A stretch of DNA of 64,000 nucleotides from Actinomyces sp. Marseille-P3109 (GCF_900323545.1 NZ_OOHN01000008.1:2978019-3042018), one strand, 5' to 3'; positions 8,025 through 16,953 are shown, numbered from the stretch's first letter. Program-made: numbers and translations. Notes: generated by a model from the sequence alone, not told the origin.

Positions 8025-9113
8025 CTACTGCGCCGGCCAACCGCCGGGCTGGTTGTACTGGCCGGGCTGACCCTGCTGGCCCGGTTGGTACTGGCCCGGC
8101 TGCACGGGCTGGGTGAACACTGATGGCTGCTCCGGCTGAGCCTGCTGCTGAGTCGGCTGCCCGGGCTGAGGCTGCTGGCCCGCCCACCCGAACTGGGCGG
8201 TCGGAGCCGTCGGCGGCGAGTACGGGGGTGCTCCCGCCCCGGCCGCCGAAGGAGCGTAAGGGGACTGCTGGCCGACCGGATCAGGCTGCTGGTACTGGGG
8301 CTGCTGCGCGTACTGCCCGCCCTGCGCCGGCTGGCCGGATTGCCAGGCTCCCTGGGTGTAGATGCCCGGGGCCCCGCCCATGGCGTCGGTTGCGGCCCCG
8401 GTCATCGCGGTCGATGCGGCGGGAGCGGGCGCCGCGGCGGCGGCCAGCCTGGAGCGCCAGGCCATGCCGCCGGCGCCCATCCCGATCCCCAGGACGGCGA
8501 TGACGATCGCGCCGACGACCCCGAACAGCGACAGCAGGGTGGCCTTCGCCGACGAGGGGGCGATGATCTCGCCCACGGAGACCCCCGAGCTGTTGTGGCA
8601 GTCAACGGTGTAGGAGCCCGACTCGCTGGAGGAGAAGGTCGTGAAGAGCTTGCCGCCCTTGACCTTCGTGGACGATGAGCTGGACTTGGTGTCGACGTCG
8701 CCGCCGCCGGGAGAGGTGACCGAGCACACCGGCGCGTCGCCGCTGTCGCTGTAGAACAGCCCGTAGGTGCTGCCCTTGTCCAGCTCGACCGTGGCGACCT
8801 CGTCGTCCGGAAGGCTGGCGACGGTGGCGTTGAACTGGCTGCGTGTGACTGCACTCCCGATCCCGCCGATGATGGCGATGAGGAATACAACCACTCCGGC
8901 CACCGCAAGTGCTGTCGGGGCGGCCAGGCTCCTCGACGTCGTCGGCCGGCCCGCGGCTCCCGGGTAGCCGGCCTGGGGTGCCTGGAACGGTGCCGCCGAC
9001 GGGTACTGCGGGGGCTGGCCGCCGGCCATGGCCGGGTCGTAGCCGTTCGCAGACCAGCCTGCTGAGCTCGCGGAGTACGGGGACCCGGGTGCGGAACCGG
9101 GGTACTGGGACAT
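8025..9113 (-). CDS. Pro/Gln-rich membrane protein of unknown function
   Basis: A 362-residue protein of unrecognised family. It starts with a Tyr/Pro/Gln/Ala-rich cytoplasmic segment (1-55), then a transmembrane helix (about 70-95, ending before AVTRSQF), an exposed beta-rich domain of about 115 residues with two cysteines (PVCSVTSPG and DCHNSSG) that could form a disulfide, a second helix (LFGVVGAIVIAVLGIGMGAG), and a long Gln/Pro/Gly/Tyr-rich cytoplasmic tail of about 130 residues. The topology resembles small actinobacterial signalling or scaffold membrane proteins with intrinsically disordered tails. The ATG at 9113 (MSQYPG) is chosen over the frame opening at 9188 because the extra residues show no conservation pattern. 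It is divergent from metG. Confidence 0.7.
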   Translation of the reverse strand: MSQYPGSAPGSPYSASSAGWSANGYDPAMAGGQPPQYPSAAPFQAPQAGYPGAAGRPTTSRSLAAPTALAVAGVVVFLIAIIGGIGSAVTRSQFNATVASLPDDEVATVELDKGSTYGLFYSDSGDAPVCSVTSPGGGDVDTKSSSSSTKVKGGKLFTTFSSSESGSYTVDCHNSSGVSVGEIIAPSSAKATLLSLFGVVGAIVIAVLGIGMGAGGMAWRSRLAAAAAPAPAASTAMTGAATDAMGGAPGIYTQGAWQSGQPAQGGQYAQQPQYQQPDPVGQQSPYAPSAAGAGAPPYSPPTAPTAQFGWAGQQPQPGQPTQQQAQPEQPSVFTQPVQPGQYQPGQQGQPGQYNQPGGWPAQ

Positions 9114-9427
9114 AACTGGCCTTCCTGGTCCATCGTGCCCATGCGGAGGCGGGCGGGAACATGTCATGAGCACCTTCGCCGCGGTCACGGCAACCGGTCA
9201 CAGAAATGAGACGCAGCAAGACAATGAGCACCGAGGTGTGCTGCATGACTCGGGACAGACTACCGGGTGCCGGCGAGGCGGCGCAGGCCGTATTCGAGAC
9301 TGCGGTCGAGGGGCGAGCCCGAGCCCCTCGAGTACGAGGCGAGTGACAGAGCGGGCGACAGGGCGAGTGAGCCGGTGGGCGCACCGGTGAGCACCGACCG
9401 GTGGGGCTGAAGCGGCCGGGAACCGGA
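9114..9427. other. intergenic region between divergent membrane-protein gene and metG
   Basis: About 320 bases without a supported gene. It holds an 8-bp hairpin (9307-9314 with 9323-9330) and a 6-bp hairpin CCGGTG/CACCGG (9372-9377 with 9382-9387). No T-box, SAM riboswitch core or other known leader was recognised, and because metG appears leaderless these stems probably lie upstream of its transcript. Confidence 0.5.
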
Positions 9428-9433
9428 TAGGCT
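9428..9433 (+). promoter_or_regulatory. leaderless -10 element of metG
   Basis: TAGGCT sits exactly 6 nt before the metG ATG at 9440, without a ribosome binding site. Confidence 0.5.
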
Positions 9434-9439
9434 GGCCCC

Positions 9440-11287
9440 ATGACCCACATCCTGTCCGCAGTCGCCTGGCCGTACGCCAACGGCCCGCGTCACATCGGCC
9501 ACGTCGCCGGCTTCGGTGTTCCCTCTGACGTCTTCTCGCGCTACATGCGCATGGCCGGTCATGACGTCCTCATGGTCTCGGGCACCGATGAGCACGGCAC
9601 CCCGATCCTCGTCGCCGCCGACGAGGAGGGCCTCAGCGCCCGCGAGCTCGCCGACCGCAACAACCGGCTCATCGTCGAGGACCTCGTGGCCCTGGGCCTG
9701 TCCTACGACCTGTTCACCCGCACCACCGCCGGCAACCACTACCACGTGGTCCAGGACATGTTCACCACCGTGCGGGACAACGGCTACATGGTCCAGCAGG
9801 TGACCCGCTCGGCGATCTCCCCCTCCACCGGGCGCACCCTGCCCGACCGCTACATCGAGGGCACCTGCCCGATCTGCGGCGCCGAGGGCGCCCGCGGGGA
9901 CCAGTGCGACACCTGCGGCAACCAGCTCGACCCCACCGACCTCATCAGCCCGCGCTCGCGGATCAACGGCGAGACCCCCGAGTTCGTGGAGACCACCCAC
10001 TGGTTCCTGGACCTGCCCGCCCTGGCCGAGGCCCTGGGCGTCTGGCTCGACGAGCGCGAGGCCTCCGGGACCTGGCGGCCCAACGTCATCAAGTTCTCCC
10101 AGAACCTCCTGGGCGACATCCGCCCGCGCGCCATGACCCGTGACATCGACTGGGGCATCCCGGTGCCCGGCTGGGAGGACCAGCCCACCAAGCGCCTCTA
10201 CGTCTGGTTCGACGCCGTCATCGGCTACCTGTCCGCCTCCGTGGAGTGGGCGCGCCGCAGCGGCGACCCCGAGGCGTGGCGCGCCTGGTGGAACGACCCG
10301 CAGGCCCTGTCCTACTACTTCATGGGCAAGGACAACATCGTCTTCCACTCCCAGATCTGGCCCGCCGAGCTCCTGGGCTACAACGGCCAGGGCAATCGCG
10401 GCGGCGAGCCCGGCCGCCTGGGCGTGCTCAACCTGCCCACCGAGGTCGTCTCCAGCGAGTTCCTCACCATGGAGGGCAAGAAGTTCTCCTCCTCCCACGG
10501 CATCGTCATCTACGTGCGCGACTTCCTCCAGCGCTACCAGGCCGATGCCCTGCGCTACTTCATCTGCGCGGCCGGCCCGGAGACCGCGGACGCCGACTTC
10601 ACCTGGGCGGAGTTCGTGCGGCGCACCAACGGCGAGCTCGTGGCCGGCTGGGGCAACCTCGTCAACCGCACCGCCTCCATGATCCACAAGCGCTTCGGAC
10701 AGATCCCCGAGCTCGGCGAGCTCCAGGACATCGACCGGGCCCTGCTCGACGCCGTCGAGGCCGGCTTCGCCTCCGTGGGCGGCCTCATCGCCCAGCACCG
10801 GCAGAAGGCGGCCCTGGGCGAGGCCATGCGACTGGTCGGCGAGGCCAACAAGTACGTGGCCGACACCCAGCCCTTCAAGCTCAAGGGCGAGGACCCCGCC
10901 ACCCAGGCCCGCCTGGCCACGGTCCTGCACACGCTGGCCCAGGTGGTCACCGACCTCAACCTCATGCTCTCGCCCTTCCTGCCGCACGCCGCCAACGACG
11001 TCGACCGGGTCATGGGCGGAAGCGGCCACATCGCCCCGATGCCCCGCATCGAGGAGGTCGACGAGCTCGATCCCGAGCGCCTGCCCGAGGCCTTCGACGG
11101 CCGCACCGGCTACCCGATCATCACCGGCGACTACGAGGACGCCCCCACCTGGGAGCGCCATCCGATCGGGGTCGGCACGCCCGTGGCCAAGCCGACCCCG
11201 GTGTTCACCAAGCTGGACGAGTCGATCGTCGAGGCAGAGCTGGCCCGTTACACCGGTTCCGTGCCCGACGACGTCACCGGCGCCTGA
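9440..11287 (+). CDS. metG: methionyl-tRNA synthetase
   Basis: A 615-residue class I aminoacyl-tRNA synthetase that charges tRNA-Met. The HIGH motif is at residues 18-21 (PRHIGHVAG), the knuckle has four cysteines (CPICG and CDTCG, about 143-161) for zinc, and the KMSKS loop is the variant KKFSSS. The C-terminal anticodon-binding domain is complete, without the EMAP-like tRNA-binding extension. It is followed 6 nt later by tatD, and starts the metG-tatD-rpf-rsmA-ispE run common in Actinobacteria. Confidence 0.97.
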   Translation: MTHILSAVAWPYANGPRHIGHVAGFGVPSDVFSRYMRMAGHDVLMVSGTDEHGTPILVAADEEGLSARELADRNNRLIVEDLVALGLSYDLFTRTTAGNHYHVVQDMFTTVRDNGYMVQQVTRSAISPSTGRTLPDRYIEGTCPICGAEGARGDQCDTCGNQLDPTDLISPRSRINGETPEFVETTHWFLDLPALAEALGVWLDEREASGTWRPNVIKFSQNLLGDIRPRAMTRDIDWGIPVPGWEDQPTKRLYVWFDAVIGYLSASVEWARRSGDPEAWRAWWNDPQALSYYFMGKDNIVFHSQIWPAELLGYNGQGNRGGEPGRLGVLNLPTEVVSSEFLTMEGKKFSSSHGIVIYVRDFLQRYQADALRYFICAAGPETADADFTWAEFVRRTNGELVAGWGNLVNRTASMIHKRFGQIPELGELQDIDRALLDAVEAGFASVGGLIAQHRQKAALGEAMRLVGEANKYVADTQPFKLKGEDPATQARLATVLHTLAQVVTDLNLMLSPFLPHAANDVDRVMGGSGHIAPMPRIEEVDELDPERLPEAFDGRTGYPIITGDYEDAPTWERHPIGVGTPVAKPTPVFTKLDESIVEAELARYTGSVPDDVTGA

Positions 11288-11293
11288 GCGCGC

Positions 11294-12220
11294 ATGAGCC
11301 CCAGGAAGCGCGACCGATCCTGGCCGCCGGCCGACGCCGTCGCACCACTGGCGGCCCCGGTCACCGACAACCACACGCACCTGCCGGTGGCCGCGGACAC
11401 CGGCGGTCCCGGATCCGAGGCGCCGCTGACCGCGGCCGAGCTGGTCGAGCGCGCCGCCGCCGTCGGCGTCACCCGCGTGGTGACCTCCGCCTGCGAGGTC
11501 ACCACCTGGGATGACAGCCTGGCCCTCGCCCGCGAGCTGCCCGGCGTGCGCGTGGCCCTGGCCGTGCACCCCAACGAGGCCGTCCTCCACGCCGGGGTGC
11601 GCGAGACCGGGCCCGACGGGCTCGAGCCCCGGGCGCAGGAGCACCATGCCGAGCCGCTCGAGTCAGTCATGGTCCGACTGGAGGAGACGCTCAGGGCGAA
11701 CGCCGACGTCGTTGTCGCCGTCGGAGAGAGCGGCCTGGATTTCTTCCGCACCGGCGAAAAGGGAGCCGCCGCCCAGCGCGAGGCCTTCCGGGCGCACATC
11801 GCCCTGGCCAAGGACCTCGACCTGCCCCTGCAGATCCATGACCGCGACGCACACGCCGCCTGCGTGGAGGTGCTGGAGGCCGACGGCGCCCCCGAGCGCA
11901 CCGTCTTCCACTGCTTCTCCGGCGGGGCGGAGCTGGCCGCCGCCTGCGCCGAACGCGGTTGGTACGCCTCGATCGCCGGTCCGATCACCTACCCGGCCAA
12001 CGGGGCCCTGCGTGAGGCGGTCGCCTCCCTGCCCGACGAGCTCCTCCTGGTGGAAACCGACGCGCCCTACCTTTCCCCCAAGCGCTGGCGCGGTCGGCCC
12101 AACGCCTCCTACCTCATGTGTGACACGGTCCGCTTCCTGGCCGAGCAGCGGGGGATAGGAGAGGAGCAGCTATGTCGCCGTCTGCAGGCCACTACCGCGG
12201 CGGTCTACGGGACGTGGTGA
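11294..12220 (+). CDS. TatD-family metal-dependent hydrolase
   Basis: A 308-residue TIM-barrel hydrolase of the TatD/YcfH DNase group. Metal ligands are visible as HTH in DNHTHL, Glu in VGESGLDFF, His in QIHDRD, His in VFHCFSGG and Asp in ETDAPYL. TatD proteins act as 3'-5' nucleases or D-aminoacyl-tRNA deacylase-like quality-control enzymes; the substrate here is unproven. The ATG lies 6 nt after the metG stop, so the two are co-transcribed. The order metG-tatD-rpfB is conserved in mycobacteria. Confidence 0.9.
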   Translation: MSPRKRDRSWPPADAVAPLAAPVTDNHTHLPVAADTGGPGSEAPLTAAELVERAAAVGVTRVVTSACEVTTWDDSLALARELPGVRVALAVHPNEAVLHAGVRETGPDGLEPRAQEHHAEPLESVMVRLEETLRANADVVVAVGESGLDFFRTGEKGAAAQREAFRAHIALAKDLDLPLQIHDRDAHAACVEVLEADGAPERTVFHCFSGGAELAAACAERGWYASIAGPITYPANGALREAVASLPDELLLVETDAPYLSPKRWRGRPNASYLMCDTVRFLAEQRGIGEEQLCRRLQATTAAVYGTW

Positions 12221-12486
12221 TCGCCGTCGGCCACGCCGGGCAGGGGGAGCGGGCGCGGTGCGAGTCCGGCCGCCGGAACCTGTCCCTGACATCCTGCGGG
12301 GCGCGGGCTGCGTGCTCAGGAGCCTGGGAAAGAGGTGGCGGCGGGGCCTGTGGGACGGGATTTGTCCGGACCAGCAACTCCTGGGTTGCCATCATTCTTC
12401 CAGGTTCGTCCCAGGTGGGAAACAGTCGGGAATCAGAGCGTCTTCGCACGGTTCGGTCACAAGCCACCGGGGTGTGAGCAGGTGCA
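12221..12486. other. intergenic region upstream of first Rpf-like gene
   Basis: With the promoter below, this makes a 329-base gap. It was searched by eye for the c-di-AMP (ydaO) riboswitch often found ahead of actinobacterial rpf genes; its conserved core elements were not found. The stretch GGTTCGGTCACAAGCC (about 12450-12465) contains a GGTCAC half-site that could belong to a CRP-like site, but no matching second half was seen. Confidence 0.4.
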
Positions 12487-12516
12487 TTGGCACGCCCCTG
12501 GGTCATCGGTTACGGT
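12487..12516 (+). promoter_or_regulatory. sigma-70-type promoter of first Rpf-like gene
   Basis: TTGGCA at 12487-12492 (five of six to TTGACA), an 18-bp spacer, and TACGGT at 12511-12516. Transcription would begin near 12523, giving a short leader that carries the GAAGGAAG ribosome binding site at 12535-12542 ahead of the GTG at 12550. Confidence 0.55.
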
Positions 12517-12549
12517 GACATGCAGTCGTCAAACGAAGGAAGTTCTATC

Positions 12550-13539
12550 GTGGGCCGTCACTCCCAGACCAGCTCCCTGAGTACTACACTCTCCGGCCTT
12601 GGCTCCTTAGCCACCAAGAAGCGGACAGCCACCGGCGTCCACGGCCGTCGGCGCGCCGAGGGGCCCGCCAAGACCGCCCTGGCCCCCATGCTCTTCAAGG
12701 CGGGCGGTGCCGCGGCAGCCTTCTCGCTGGCCGTCTCCGGTGCCGCCTACGCGGCCATCTCCGCGGGCGATGACGAGGGTCGTTCCTCCTCGGGCGGCTC
12801 CTTCGGGCTCATCGGCGGCGAGTCCGAGGCGAAGCCCCAGGCCACTGAGGCGCAGGGCCCCGGCAAGATCGCCAGCGCCCAGGTCTCCACCACCACCGTC
12901 GACGAGCCGCAGGTTCACGGCACGGTGCAGAAGGAGAGCGACGCCCTGCCCGCCGGGCAGACCCAGGTCGAGACCCCCGGTGTCGACGGGTTGGTTCGTA
13001 CCACCTATGAGGTCACCACCGCTGATGGCAAGGAGGTCTCCCGCACCCCGGTCGCGCAGGTCGTCGTCACCCAGAAGGTCGACGAGGTCGTCCTTGTCGG
13101 TACCGGCGCGCAGCAGGCCCAGCAGGATGCAGCCGCCCAGCAGCAGGCCGCCGAAGCCGCTGCCGCCCAGCAGCAGGCTGCCCAGCAGCAGGCCAGCGAG
13201 GGCTCCGCCGCCCCCAGCACCGGTGCGGGAACCGACCCGGACAGTGCCAAGGCCATCGCCCGGTCCATGATGGCCGGCTACGGCTGGGACGACTCCCAGT
13301 TCTCCTGCCTGGAGAGCCTGTGGACCCGTGAGTCCAGCTGGAACTACCAGGCCGAGAACGCCTCCTCGGGCGCCTACGGCATCCCCCAGGCGCTGCCCGG
13401 CTCCAAGATGAGCGAGGTTGCCGACGACTGGACCACCAACCCCACCACCCAGATCACCTGGGGCCTGGGCTACATCTCCGGCCGCTACGGCAGCCCCTGC
13501 TCCGCCTGGGCTCACTCCGAGTCCGTCGGCTGGTACTGA
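12550..13539 (+). CDS. G5-domain cell-wall protein with lysozyme-like transglycosylase head
   Basis: A 329-residue exported wall hydrolase. It has a basic N-terminus, one hydrophobic segment (about 57-73, ending AAYAAI), a G5 domain (about 115-190), an Ala/Gln-rich linker of QQ and AA runs, and a C-terminal lysozyme-fold transglycosylase-like domain (about 235-329). The probable catalytic Glu lies in WTRESSWN, followed by SGAYGIPQ; two cysteines (SCLE and SPCSAW) may pair. The head is of the aggregation-promoting-factor/SLT type rather than the Rpf type. The GTG at 12550 follows GAAGGAAG with a 7-nt gap. It occupies the rpfB position after tatD and is a paralogue of the next gene through the G5 stalk. 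Confidence 0.85.
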   Translation: MGRHSQTSSLSTTLSGLGSLATKKRTATGVHGRRRAEGPAKTALAPMLFKAGGAAAAFSLAVSGAAYAAISAGDDEGRSSSGGSFGLIGGESEAKPQATEAQGPGKIASAQVSTTTVDEPQVHGTVQKESDALPAGQTQVETPGVDGLVRTTYEVTTADGKEVSRTPVAQVVVTQKVDEVVLVGTGAQQAQQDAAAQQQAAEAAAAQQQAAQQQASEGSAAPSTGAGTDPDSAKAIARSMMAGYGWDDSQFSCLESLWTRESSWNYQAENASSGAYGIPQALPGSKMSEVADDWTTNPTTQITWGLGYISGRYGSPCSAWAHSESVGWY

Positions 13540-13590
13540 GCCGAGCAGCGGTGGGGCACTGCCTCGCGCCTGCCGCTGTCTGACACGTAC

Positions 13591-13629
13591 TCGATGGCGT
13601 CCGTCCCCTCGTAGGGCGGACGCCATCGA
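13591..13629 (+). terminator. hairpin between the two Rpf-like genes
   Basis: A 13-bp inverted repeat, arms 13591-13603 and 13617-13629, around a loop that can add a few pairs. It lies 50 bases after the stop of the first gene and before the promoter of the second. No U-tract follows. Confidence 0.65.
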
Positions 13630-13645
13630 TGTTCCTGGGAGACGC

Positions 13646-13675
13646 TTCTCACATAGGCGTGAGATGGTTTATTGT
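13646..13675 (+). promoter_or_regulatory. promoter with overlapping operator, second Rpf-like gene
   Basis: TTCTCA (13646-13651), an 18-bp spacer and TATTGT (13670-13675) form a plausible promoter about 60 bases before the GTG at 13735. A perfect inverted repeat TCTCAC-N6-GTGAGA (13647-13652 and 13659-13664) overlaps the -35 box and spacer, where a bound repressor would block RNA polymerase. Confidence 0.45.
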
Positions 13676-13734
13676 CAGGACCTTCCTCGTTCCACTACCG
13701 TGGCACCCGCCGTCGATTGGAAGGACGTCTCCCC

Positions 13735-14649
13735 GTGACTCCCACCACCCAGCGCCACACCCATGCCCTGCCCCAGGAGCTGGACGCACCGGCTGCGCCT
13801 GACGCCACCCAGGCTCGCCGAGGCGTGCGCGCCATGGCGCTGCGCGCCGGTCTGGCGGCGCTGGCCCTGTCGGTGGCGGTCTCCGGCGGCGCCTATGCCG
13901 CTGTGCAGGTGGGTGAGCGCGGCCGGGCCTCCGGCGCCGACGCGGCGGACCAGCGCATCGACGCCCTCGACGCCGAGGGTGCCCACGGCAGGGTTTCGGT
14001 CTCGTCGAGCACGTCCACCCTGACCACCGAGACCGTCGACACCACCGACCCCCACGGCTCCCTCCAGCAGGAGAGCAGCGACCTGCCCCAGGGCGAGAGC
14101 AAGGTAGCCACCCCCGGCGTCGACGGCGTCGTGCGCACCACCTACGAGGTCACCACCGTCGACGGCAAGGAGGTCTCCCGCAGGCCGATCGCCCAGGTGG
14201 TCGTCACCCAGAAGGTGGACGAGGTCGTCCTCGTGGGCACCGGCGCCGCCAAGAAGCAGGAGCAGAGCCAGCCTCAGGCGCAGGCCCCCGCGCCCTCGGC
14301 GTCACCGGACTCCTCCAGCGGCTCTGGTGGCTCTGGTGGCTCTGGTGGCTCTGGTGGCTCAGCATCCGCAGGTGGTTCCGGTGACAGCGGCGGCGGTACC
14401 AGCGAGGTTGGCGACGACGTCTGGGACAGGCTCGCTCAGTGCGAGTCCGGTGGCAACCCGAAGACCAACACCGGCAACGGCTTCTACGGCATGTACCAGT
14501 TCACCCTGTCGACCTGGCAGTCCCTGGGCGGAACCGGCTACCCCCACGAGGCCGACGCCGCCACCCAGACCGCCATGGCCAAGAAGCTCCAGGCGCAAGC
14601 CGGCTGGGGACAGTGGCCCGCCTGCGCCGACAAGCTCGGCCTGCGCTGA
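13735..14649 (+). CDS. resuscitation-promoting factor-like protein (G5 + Rpf domain)
   Basis: A 304-residue RpfB-like muralytic protein. It has an N-terminal hydrophobic segment (about 36-58, ending GGAYAAVQ), a G5 domain (about 85-165), a Gly/Ser linker with tandem repeats (about 185-220), and a C-terminal Rpf domain (about 225-304). The head shows WDRLAQCESGGNPKTNTGNG, with catalytic Glu in CESGG and the Rpf signature FYGMYQFTLSTWQSLGG, ending WPACADKLG. Rpf enzymes cleave peptidoglycan and promote regrowth of dormant cells. The GTG at 13735 follows GGAAGGA. There is only one G5 and no DUF348 repeats, unlike mycobacterial RpfB. It shares its stalk with the preceding gene. Confidence 0.92.
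   Translation: MTPTTQRHTHALPQELDAPAAPDATQARRGVRAMALRAGLAALALSVAVSGGAYAAVQVGERGRASGADAADQRIDALDAEGAHGRVSVSSSTSTLTTETVDTTDPHGSLQQESSDLPQGESKVATPGVDGVVRTTYEVTTVDGKEVSRRPIAQVVVTQKVDEVVLVGTGAAKKQEQSQPQAQAPAPSASPDSSSGSGGSGGSGGSGGSASAGGSGDSGGGTSEVGDDVWDRLAQCESGGNPKTNTGNGFYGMYQFTLSTWQSLGGTGYPHEADAATQTAMAKKLQAQAGWGQWPACADKLGLR
14320..14355 (+). repeat. 9-bp tandem repeat in Rpf linker (4 copies)
   Basis: Four perfect copies of GGCTCTGGT encode a (Gly-Ser-Gly)n linker between the G5 and Rpf domains. Identical units are slippage-prone, so linker length may vary between strains. Confidence 0.85.
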
Positions 14650-14805
14650 GCAGCCGGAGCGACTGAGGCGGCAGCCGCGAGAGATCCGGTAGTGCCGCGC
14701 TGACACGGACCCGCCGGCCTCACACGGTTCGCATCCCACGGCCGTGACCAGCCCGCATGCGGCATGTTCCCAGATATCTCACAGTGACAAGAGGTGGACG
14801 CCGGT

Positions 14806-14811
14806 TACTGT
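14806..14811 (+). promoter_or_regulatory. leaderless -10 element of rsmA
   Basis: TACTGT sits exactly 6 nt before the ATG at 14818 without a ribosome binding site, and is followed by GTCC as at rsmI. Confidence 0.5.
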
Positions 14812-14817
14812 GTCCCC

Positions 14818-15964
14818 ATGACGTTGCCGGTACCCGATTCACAGGTGCCCCCGGCAGGAGCCGCCCGCTCGGGCGCCTCAGAACCTGCGGGAGCCTGCGA
14901 GACCACCTCCGAGGCCTCATCCGACCCCGCCTGTGCGGATCGCCCCCAGCAGGAGGACTCTCATGATCCTCAGGAGGCCGGGGCGTCCCCGGGATCCCGG
15001 GCCGCCGGCCTCCTGGGGCCCACCGAGGTCCGCGGCCTGTCGCAGGCGCTGGGCATCCGCCCCACCAAGACCCTGGGCCAGAACTTCGTTCACGACGCCG
15101 GCACCGTGCGACGCATTGTCAGGAGCGCGGGTGTGCGCCCCGGGGACACGGTCCTGGAGATCGGCCCGGGCCTGGGCTCCCTGACCCTGGCCCTGCTGGA
15201 GGCCGGGGCACGGGTCGCCGCCGTCGAGATCGATCCCGCCCTCGCCCGTGCCCTGCCCGTCACCGTCGCCGACCGCCTGCCCGAGGCCACGGGCCGCCTC
15301 AGCGTCATCGAGGCCGACGCGCTAAGCATCACCGGACCGGAGGCCCTGGGCGGAGCCGGGCAGCCCCCGCCCACCCGCCTCGTGGCCAACCGGCGGAGCC
15401 GGGCAGCCCCCGCCCACCCGCCTCGTGGCCAACCTGCCCTACAACGTGGCCGTCCCCGTCCTGCTCACGGTCCTGGAGGCCCTGCCCAGCCTGAAGACCA
15501 TCACCGTCATGGTTCAGGCCGAGGTCGCCGACCGCCTGGCCGCCGCGCCCGGCTCGCGCACCTACGGCGTCCCCAGCGTCAAGGCCGCCTGGTACGCCGC
15601 CGCCCGCCGCACCCTGACCATCTCCCGACACGTCTTCTGGCCTGTGCCCAACGTCGACTCCGCCCTCATCGAGCTCGTCCGCCGCCGGCCCCCGGCCACG
15701 CGCGCCACCCGCGAGCAGGTCTTCGCCGTCGTCGACGCCGCCTTCGCCCAACGGCGCAAGACCCTGCGCAAGGCCTTGGCCAGGATGGCCGGGGGAGCCG
15801 ACGCCGCCGAGTCCGCCCTGCGCGCCGCCGGCATCGACCCGGCGCGGCGCGGCGAGACCCTCGACATCACCGCCTTCGCCGCCCTGGCCGAGGCGCTGCA
15901 TCCCATCGATGCCGATGGGACCGCCGTGCCGACGCCTCCCGCCACCTCACAGGAGCAGCCATGA
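14818..15964 (+). pseudogene. rsmA: rsmA (ksgA), frameshifted by a 43-bp tandem duplication
   Basis: Encodes 16S rRNA adenine(1518/1519)-N6,N6-dimethyltransferase, a late 30S maturation enzyme. The N-terminal part (14818-15391) shows GQNFVHD and the SAM-binding [10 protein letters not shown]; the C-terminal part, from about 15425 in another frame, carries NLPYN (motif IV, catalytic) and the usual end. A 43-bp unit at 15349-15391 is repeated exactly at 15392-15434. Because 43 is not a multiple of 3, reading shifts immediately after LVAN, so the NLPY motif is lost. Removing one copy restores a continuous 367-residue enzyme ending in ATGA overlap with ispE. A 70-residue non-conserved N-terminal extension is present. 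Either a real mutation (loss gives kasugamycin resistance in other bacteria), a reversible variant, or an assembly error. Confidence 0.9.
15349..15434 (+). repeat. exact 43-bp tandem duplication inside rsmA
   Basis: Unit 1 is 15349-15391 and unit 2 is 15392-15434, identical at every base. The match ends at both outer borders (G versus C before, G versus T after). It contains the codons for LVAN that lead into the catalytic motif. Confidence 0.97.
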
Positions 15965-16953
15965 CCCATTTGCGCGCCGTCCCCGGCGGTCCCACCGGTC
16001 CTCGCGACCCCTCGACGCCGCCCCGCAGCGGCTCGGCCAGTTCCGTGCGCGTCGAGGCCCCCGGCAAGGTCAACCTCTTCCTGTCCGCCGGCGCTCCCGG
16101 CCCCGACGGCTACCATCCGCTCACCACGGTCTTCCAGGCGGTCCGCCTCATCGAGACCGTCACCGCCCGCCGCCAGTCGGCCCAGGACCACGGCACCGTC
16201 ACCCTCACCCTGGAGGAGCCCAACGACGCCGTTCCCACCGACGCCTCCAACCTGGCCGTGCGCGCCGCCGAGCTCCTGGCCGAGGCCACCGACGTGAACG
16301 AGGGCGTCGACCTCCTCCTGCGCAAGCGCGTCCCCGTGGCCGGGGGCATGGCCGGAGGCTCGGCCGACGCCGCCGCCACCCTCGTGGCCTGCAATGCCCT
16401 GTGGGGCACGAACCTCACCCTGCCCGAGCTCTCCGCCCTGGCCGCCCGCCTCGGGGCCGACGTGCCCTTCTCCCTCACCGGGGCCACCGCCGTCGGGAGC
16501 GGCCGCGGCGACCTCGTCACCCCGATCATGACCCGGGGCTCCTATCACTGGGTCTTCGCCCTGGCCGAGGAGGGCCTGTCCACGCCCGCGGTCTTCCGTC
16601 ACTTCGACGAGCTGAGCGCCTCCGGCCCCACCGACCCCGCCGTGCGGGACGTGCCCGAGGCCCTCACCGCGGCCCTGCGCGCCGGGGACGCGCGCGCCCT
16701 GGCCGCCTGCCTGCACAACGACCTCCAGGCCGCCGCCCTCGACCTGCGCCCCGAGCTGGCCCGGGTCATCGCCGTGGCCGAGGAGGCCGGGGCGCTGCGC
16801 GCCATCGTCTCCGGCTCCGGCCCCACCATCGCCGCCCTGGTTGAGGACCCGGGCAGCGCCCAGCGGGTCTCACGCGCCCTGACGGCCTCGGGCCTGGTCG
16901 CCGACGTCCTGCGCGCCGACGCCCCCGTGGCCGGCGCGAGGGTGGTGGGTTGA
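15961..16953 (+). CDS. ispE: 4-diphosphocytidyl-2-C-methyl-D-erythritol kinase
   Basis: A 330-residue GHMP kinase that phosphorylates CDP-methylerythritol in the MEP isoprenoid pathway. The N-terminal segment [13 protein letters not shown] and the ATP-binding glycine motif [17 protein letters not shown] are diagnostic; the C-terminal [10 protein letters not shown] motif is present. In the normal order its ATG overlaps the rsmA stop by 4 nt. With the rsmA duplication the shifted rsmA frame runs into ispE without a stop, so a fused product is possible alongside normal initiation. The stop overlaps the next start by one base (TGATG). Confidence 0.95.
   Translation: MTHLRAVPGGPTGPRDPSTPPRSGSASSVRVEAPGKVNLFLSAGAPGPDGYHPLTTVFQAVRLIETVTARRQSAQDHGTVTLTLEEPNDAVPTDASNLAVRAAELLAEATDVNEGVDLLLRKRVPVAGGMAGGSADAAATLVACNALWGTNLTLPELSALAARLGADVPFSLTGATAVGSGRGDLVTPIMTRGSYHWVFALAEEGLSTPAVFRHFDELSASGPTDPAVRDVPEALTAALRAGDARALAACLHNDLQAAALDLRPELARVIAVAEEAGALRAIVSGSGPTIAALVEDPGSAQRVSRALTASGLVADVLRADAPVAGARVVG

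Noticed and set aside
9114..9439. T-box or SAM-responsive leader for metG
   Set aside because: No T-box sequence or specifier stem was found, and the -10 box directly before the ATG suggests no leader exists.
9260..11647. 795-codon minus-strand frame over metG and tatD
   Set aside because: It lies antisense to two unmistakable genes and has the Gly/Val/Leu shadow composition seen behind all high-GC genes here.
12221..12549. c-di-AMP (ydaO) riboswitch ahead of the Rpf-like genes
   Set aside because: Expected from other Actinobacteria, but the conserved core strings and pseudoknot arms could not be found by eye. A covariance-model search would decide.
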